In this document: one piece after another, positions 4,546 through 6,266 of the stretch
Layout of the letters: every line of letters begins with the position of its first letter
Numbering within the stretch: the first letter of the stretch is position 1
Assembly (NCBI GenBank): GCA_905235315.1
Contig: CAJOLG010000108.1
Span: 1 to 6,266, forward strand
DNA: 6,266 nucleotides
Reading direction: 5' to 3'
Origin: an uncultured Solobacterium sp.
GTDB lineage: Bacteria > Bacillota_I > Bacilli_A > Erysipelotrichales > Erysipelotrichaceae
Made by a program: the position numbers and the translations under genes
The notes under the pieces: generated by a model
What the model was told of the DNA's origin: nothing
What the model saw: only the letters and a program-made list of their open reading frames with translations
Databases searched by the model: none

Positions 4546-6266
4546 TCAGTTGACGATCTCTGCTTTCCGCTTCAGGGACGGATGCCCTGCCGCAATCTTC
4601 TTGATTCCCCAGGGATACGGGAAGGCGATCTCCGCAATCCCGTTTTTGCAGGAAAGCACGATTCCCTCTCCGAATTTGGCGTGAACCACCTGCTCGCCTT
4701 TGTGAATCTGCGGCACCGGAGAATCCATCAGGCGCTCCTGAATCGGGCGGTTGTCAAATACATTGAAACTGCCGGCCGGCGTTTTGCGCTCTTCAAAGAC
4801 CGCGCCTTTATGCTCAATACAGTCTTCACTGATCTCATCAATAAAGCGGCTCGGCGTACGCACCTTCTGCAGGATATAGCTGTAGCCTCCGGCCTCGGTG
4901 ATATAAAGCTTGTTTTTGGCGCGGGTAAATGCGACATAGGCAAGCCGGCGTTCTTCTTCCACCCCTTTCGGGCCGTCACTCATCGCCCGCTCATTCGGGA
5001 AGATTCCGTCGTTCATATCCGTCACAAACACCGTGTCAAACTCCAGTCCCTTCGCCGCATGCACGGTCATCATCTGGACAAATTCCGCGCTCATCGTTTC
5101 ATCCCGGTCGCCATACAGGCTGACCAGCTGCAGATATTCATCCAGGGAAGATTCCGGATAGTCTTCACTGAACTCCCGGACATCATCAATGAGTTCCTTC
5201 AGGTTTTCCACCCGATCCATCTCCTGATTGTCTTCATACGACTTCTTCAGACCGGATTCATCGAGAATCTGTTCAAAGAGCCGGAAGATCTCCGTGTCCG
5301 GCTGGGCGGCACGGCTGCGCCACGCCTCAACCATCGCCACAAAGGAATCCAGGGTCTTCTGTGCCTTGCCGGAGAGCACAGGCCCGTCCTTCAGGGTTTC
5401 ATAAATGGTCTTTCCGGCAGCCCGGGCCGCGGTTTCAATGGTCTCCAGCGATTTGTTTCCAAGCCCGCGCTTCGGTTTGTTTATGATGCGGCGCAGCGCA
5501 AGGTCATCCGCAGAGGTTACCATCCGCAGATAGCACAGCGCATCCTTGATTTCCTGCCGCTCATAGAACCGCACACCGCCGTAAATCACATAGGGAATCC
5601 GCTCATCCAGAAACGCTTTTTCCAATGAACGGGAAAGATAGTTGGAGCGGTACAGCACGGCGATATCGGAATAGGATTTCCCCTTTGCGTGAAGCTCCCG
5701 GATCGTTGCGGCAACCCAGGCGGCTTCATACTCATCGCCCGCACTTGCGTAATGCGTGATCTTCTCATCGCTCTCCCGGCTGGAGAACAGGTCTTTTTCC
5801 AGCCGATGCCGGTTGTTTCGGATCACCGAGTTGGCACCGTTGAGAATCGCCGAAGTGCTCCGGTAATTCCGGTTCAGCATGATGGTATGTGCCTCCGGGA
5901 AGTCCCGTGTGAAGTTCAGGATGATATTCACATCCGCCCCGCGCCAGGTATAGATCGTCTGGTCGGGATCCCCGACCACATAGAGACTGTTTTCGGTTCC
6001 GGTCAGCTGGCGGATCAGCTCATACTGAATCTTGTCGATGTCCTGAAACTCATCAACATGGATATAGGCAAAGCGTTTCTGCCATTTTGCCAGAATCTCC
6101 GGATACTTCCGGAACATGCGCACCGTATAGAGAATCAGGTCATCAAAATCCAGCGCATACAGGTCATTCTGGCGCTTGAGATAATACTCATAGATCTGTG
6201 CTTTGATCTTCTCTCCCGAATAGGAGCCGGCCAGCACATAAGCCCGGTCAACGGAGATATCAGCTG
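4546..6266 (-). CDS. pcrA: PcrA/UvrD-type superfamily 1A DNA helicase, 5'-truncated by the window edge
   Basis: ATP-dependent 3'-5' DNA helicase of the UvrD/PcrA family, acting in DNA repair and in clearing proteins and RNA polymerase from DNA. The frame stays open to the right edge, so the start lies outside; a GTG at 6237 is internal. Residues here count from that GTG. Visible motifs: ALDFDDL (28-34); Walker B VDEFQD (61-66); motif III, VGDPDQTIYTWRGAD (88-102); motif IV, LNRNYRST (121-128); motif V, MTVHAAKGLEFD (390-401); motif VI, EEERRLAYVAFTRAK (427-441). The 2B-type middle (about 200-380) is present. The tail (about 513-556, GEQVVHAKFGEGIV, then GIKKI) matches the Tudor-like domain that binds RNA polymerase in Gram-positive PcrA. 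Missing: Walker A and motif Ia, roughly 150-170 residues judging by family length (about 740 aa). The stop is at 4546-4548, 115 bp before the next gene. Identity as SF1A helicase is secure; PcrA rather than a paralogue rests on the tail and the ligase neighbourhood. Confidence 0.96.
   Translation of the reverse strand, partial: ADISVDRAYVLAGSYSGEKIKAQIYEYYLKRQNDLYALDFDDLILYTVRMFRKYPEILAKWQKRFAYIHVDEFQDIDKIQYELIRQLTGTENSLYVVGDPDQTIYTWRGADVNIILNFTRDFPEAHTIMLNRNYRSTSAILNGANSVIRNNRHRLEKDLFSSRESDEKITHYASAGDEYEAAWVAATIRELHAKGKSYSDIAVLYRSNYLSRSLEKAFLDERIPYVIYGGVRFYERQEIKDALCYLRMVTSADDLALRRIINKPKRGLGNKSLETIETAARAAGKTIYETLKDGPVLSGKAQKTLDSFVAMVEAWRSRAAQPDTEIFRLFEQILDESGLKKSYEDNQEMDRVENLKELIDDVREFSEDYPESSLDEYLQLVSLYGDRDETMSAEFVQMMTVHAAKGLEFDTVFVTDMNDGIFPNERAMSDGPKGVEEERRLAYVAFTRAKNKLYITEAGGYSYILQKVRTPSRFIDEISEDCIEHKGAVFEERKTPAGSFNVFDNRPIQERLMDSPVPQIHKGEQVVHAKFGEGIVLSCKNGIAEIAFPYPWGIKKIAAGHPSLKRKAEIVN

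Noticed and set aside
3573..4553. Plus-strand open frame of 326 codons opposite the GRE N terminus
   Set aside because: It is antisense to well-conserved GRE sequence and crosses the GRE promoter and leader region; no domain is recognisable.
4545..4554. GTCA-GT-TGAC inverted repeat over the helicase stop codon
   Set aside because: Four-base arms are expected by chance, and the site lies far upstream of the -10.
4543..5628. Long plus-strand open frame of 361 codons opposite the helicase
   Set aside because: It lies wholly antisense to conserved helicase motifs, its translation has no recognisable motif, and it starts without a convincing ribosome binding site. It is a by-product of codon bias.
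4546..6237. Reading the helicase as a complete 563-aa protein starting at the GTG at 6237
   Set aside because: The frame is open upstream to the window edge (residues ADISVDRAY precede it), and a protein starting here would lack Walker A. It is truncated by the window, not short.

Overview
The window reads as a stretch of chromosome from an anaerobic Bacillota (Firmicutes) bacterium, probably a gut-type clostridial or erysipelotrichial lineage. The grounds are a PcrA-type helicase with a Gram-positive-style C-terminal RNA-polymerase-binding (Tudor-like) tail, an oxygen-sensitive glycyl radical enzyme (GRE), an NAD+-dependent DNA ligase of a divergent type that I associate with gut Firmicutes, and an AAGGA-type ribosome binding site. 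Base composition looks slightly GC-rich and similar across all three genes. The taxonomic placement is inference.

All three genes lie on the minus strand, so the transcription order runs from high to low coordinates. First is a helicase, pcrA/uvrD-like, cut off by the right edge of the window (4546-6266; the N-terminal Walker A part is outside). Next is a 115-bp spacer (4431-4545). It holds a perfect -10 hexamer, a 13-bp palindrome abutting that hexamer, a hairpin in the predicted 5' leader, and a ribosome binding site. Then comes a complete 778-aa GRE of the pyruvate formate-lyase/glycerol dehydratase superfamily (2094-4430). Twenty-three bases later comes a complete 662-aa NAD+-dependent DNA ligase, ligA-like (82-2070). 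The last 81 bases are mostly an AT-rich spacer with no visible terminator.

In many Bacillota pcrA and ligA are adjacent and cotranscribed. Here the two DNA-metabolism genes keep that order but a metabolic radical enzyme sits between them, closely coupled to the ligase. The GRE keeps the catalytic Cys, the radical Gly, and the Glu, His and Asp that dehydratase-type GREs use. It lacks the pocket His of glycerol dehydratase and has an altered motif near the C terminus, so its substrate cannot be named. No activating enzyme is in the window. The ligase keeps the nucleotidyl-transfer lysine and most of the fold but has lost several residues conserved in classical LigA. No RNA genes, CRISPR arrays, insertion sequences or phage genes were seen.
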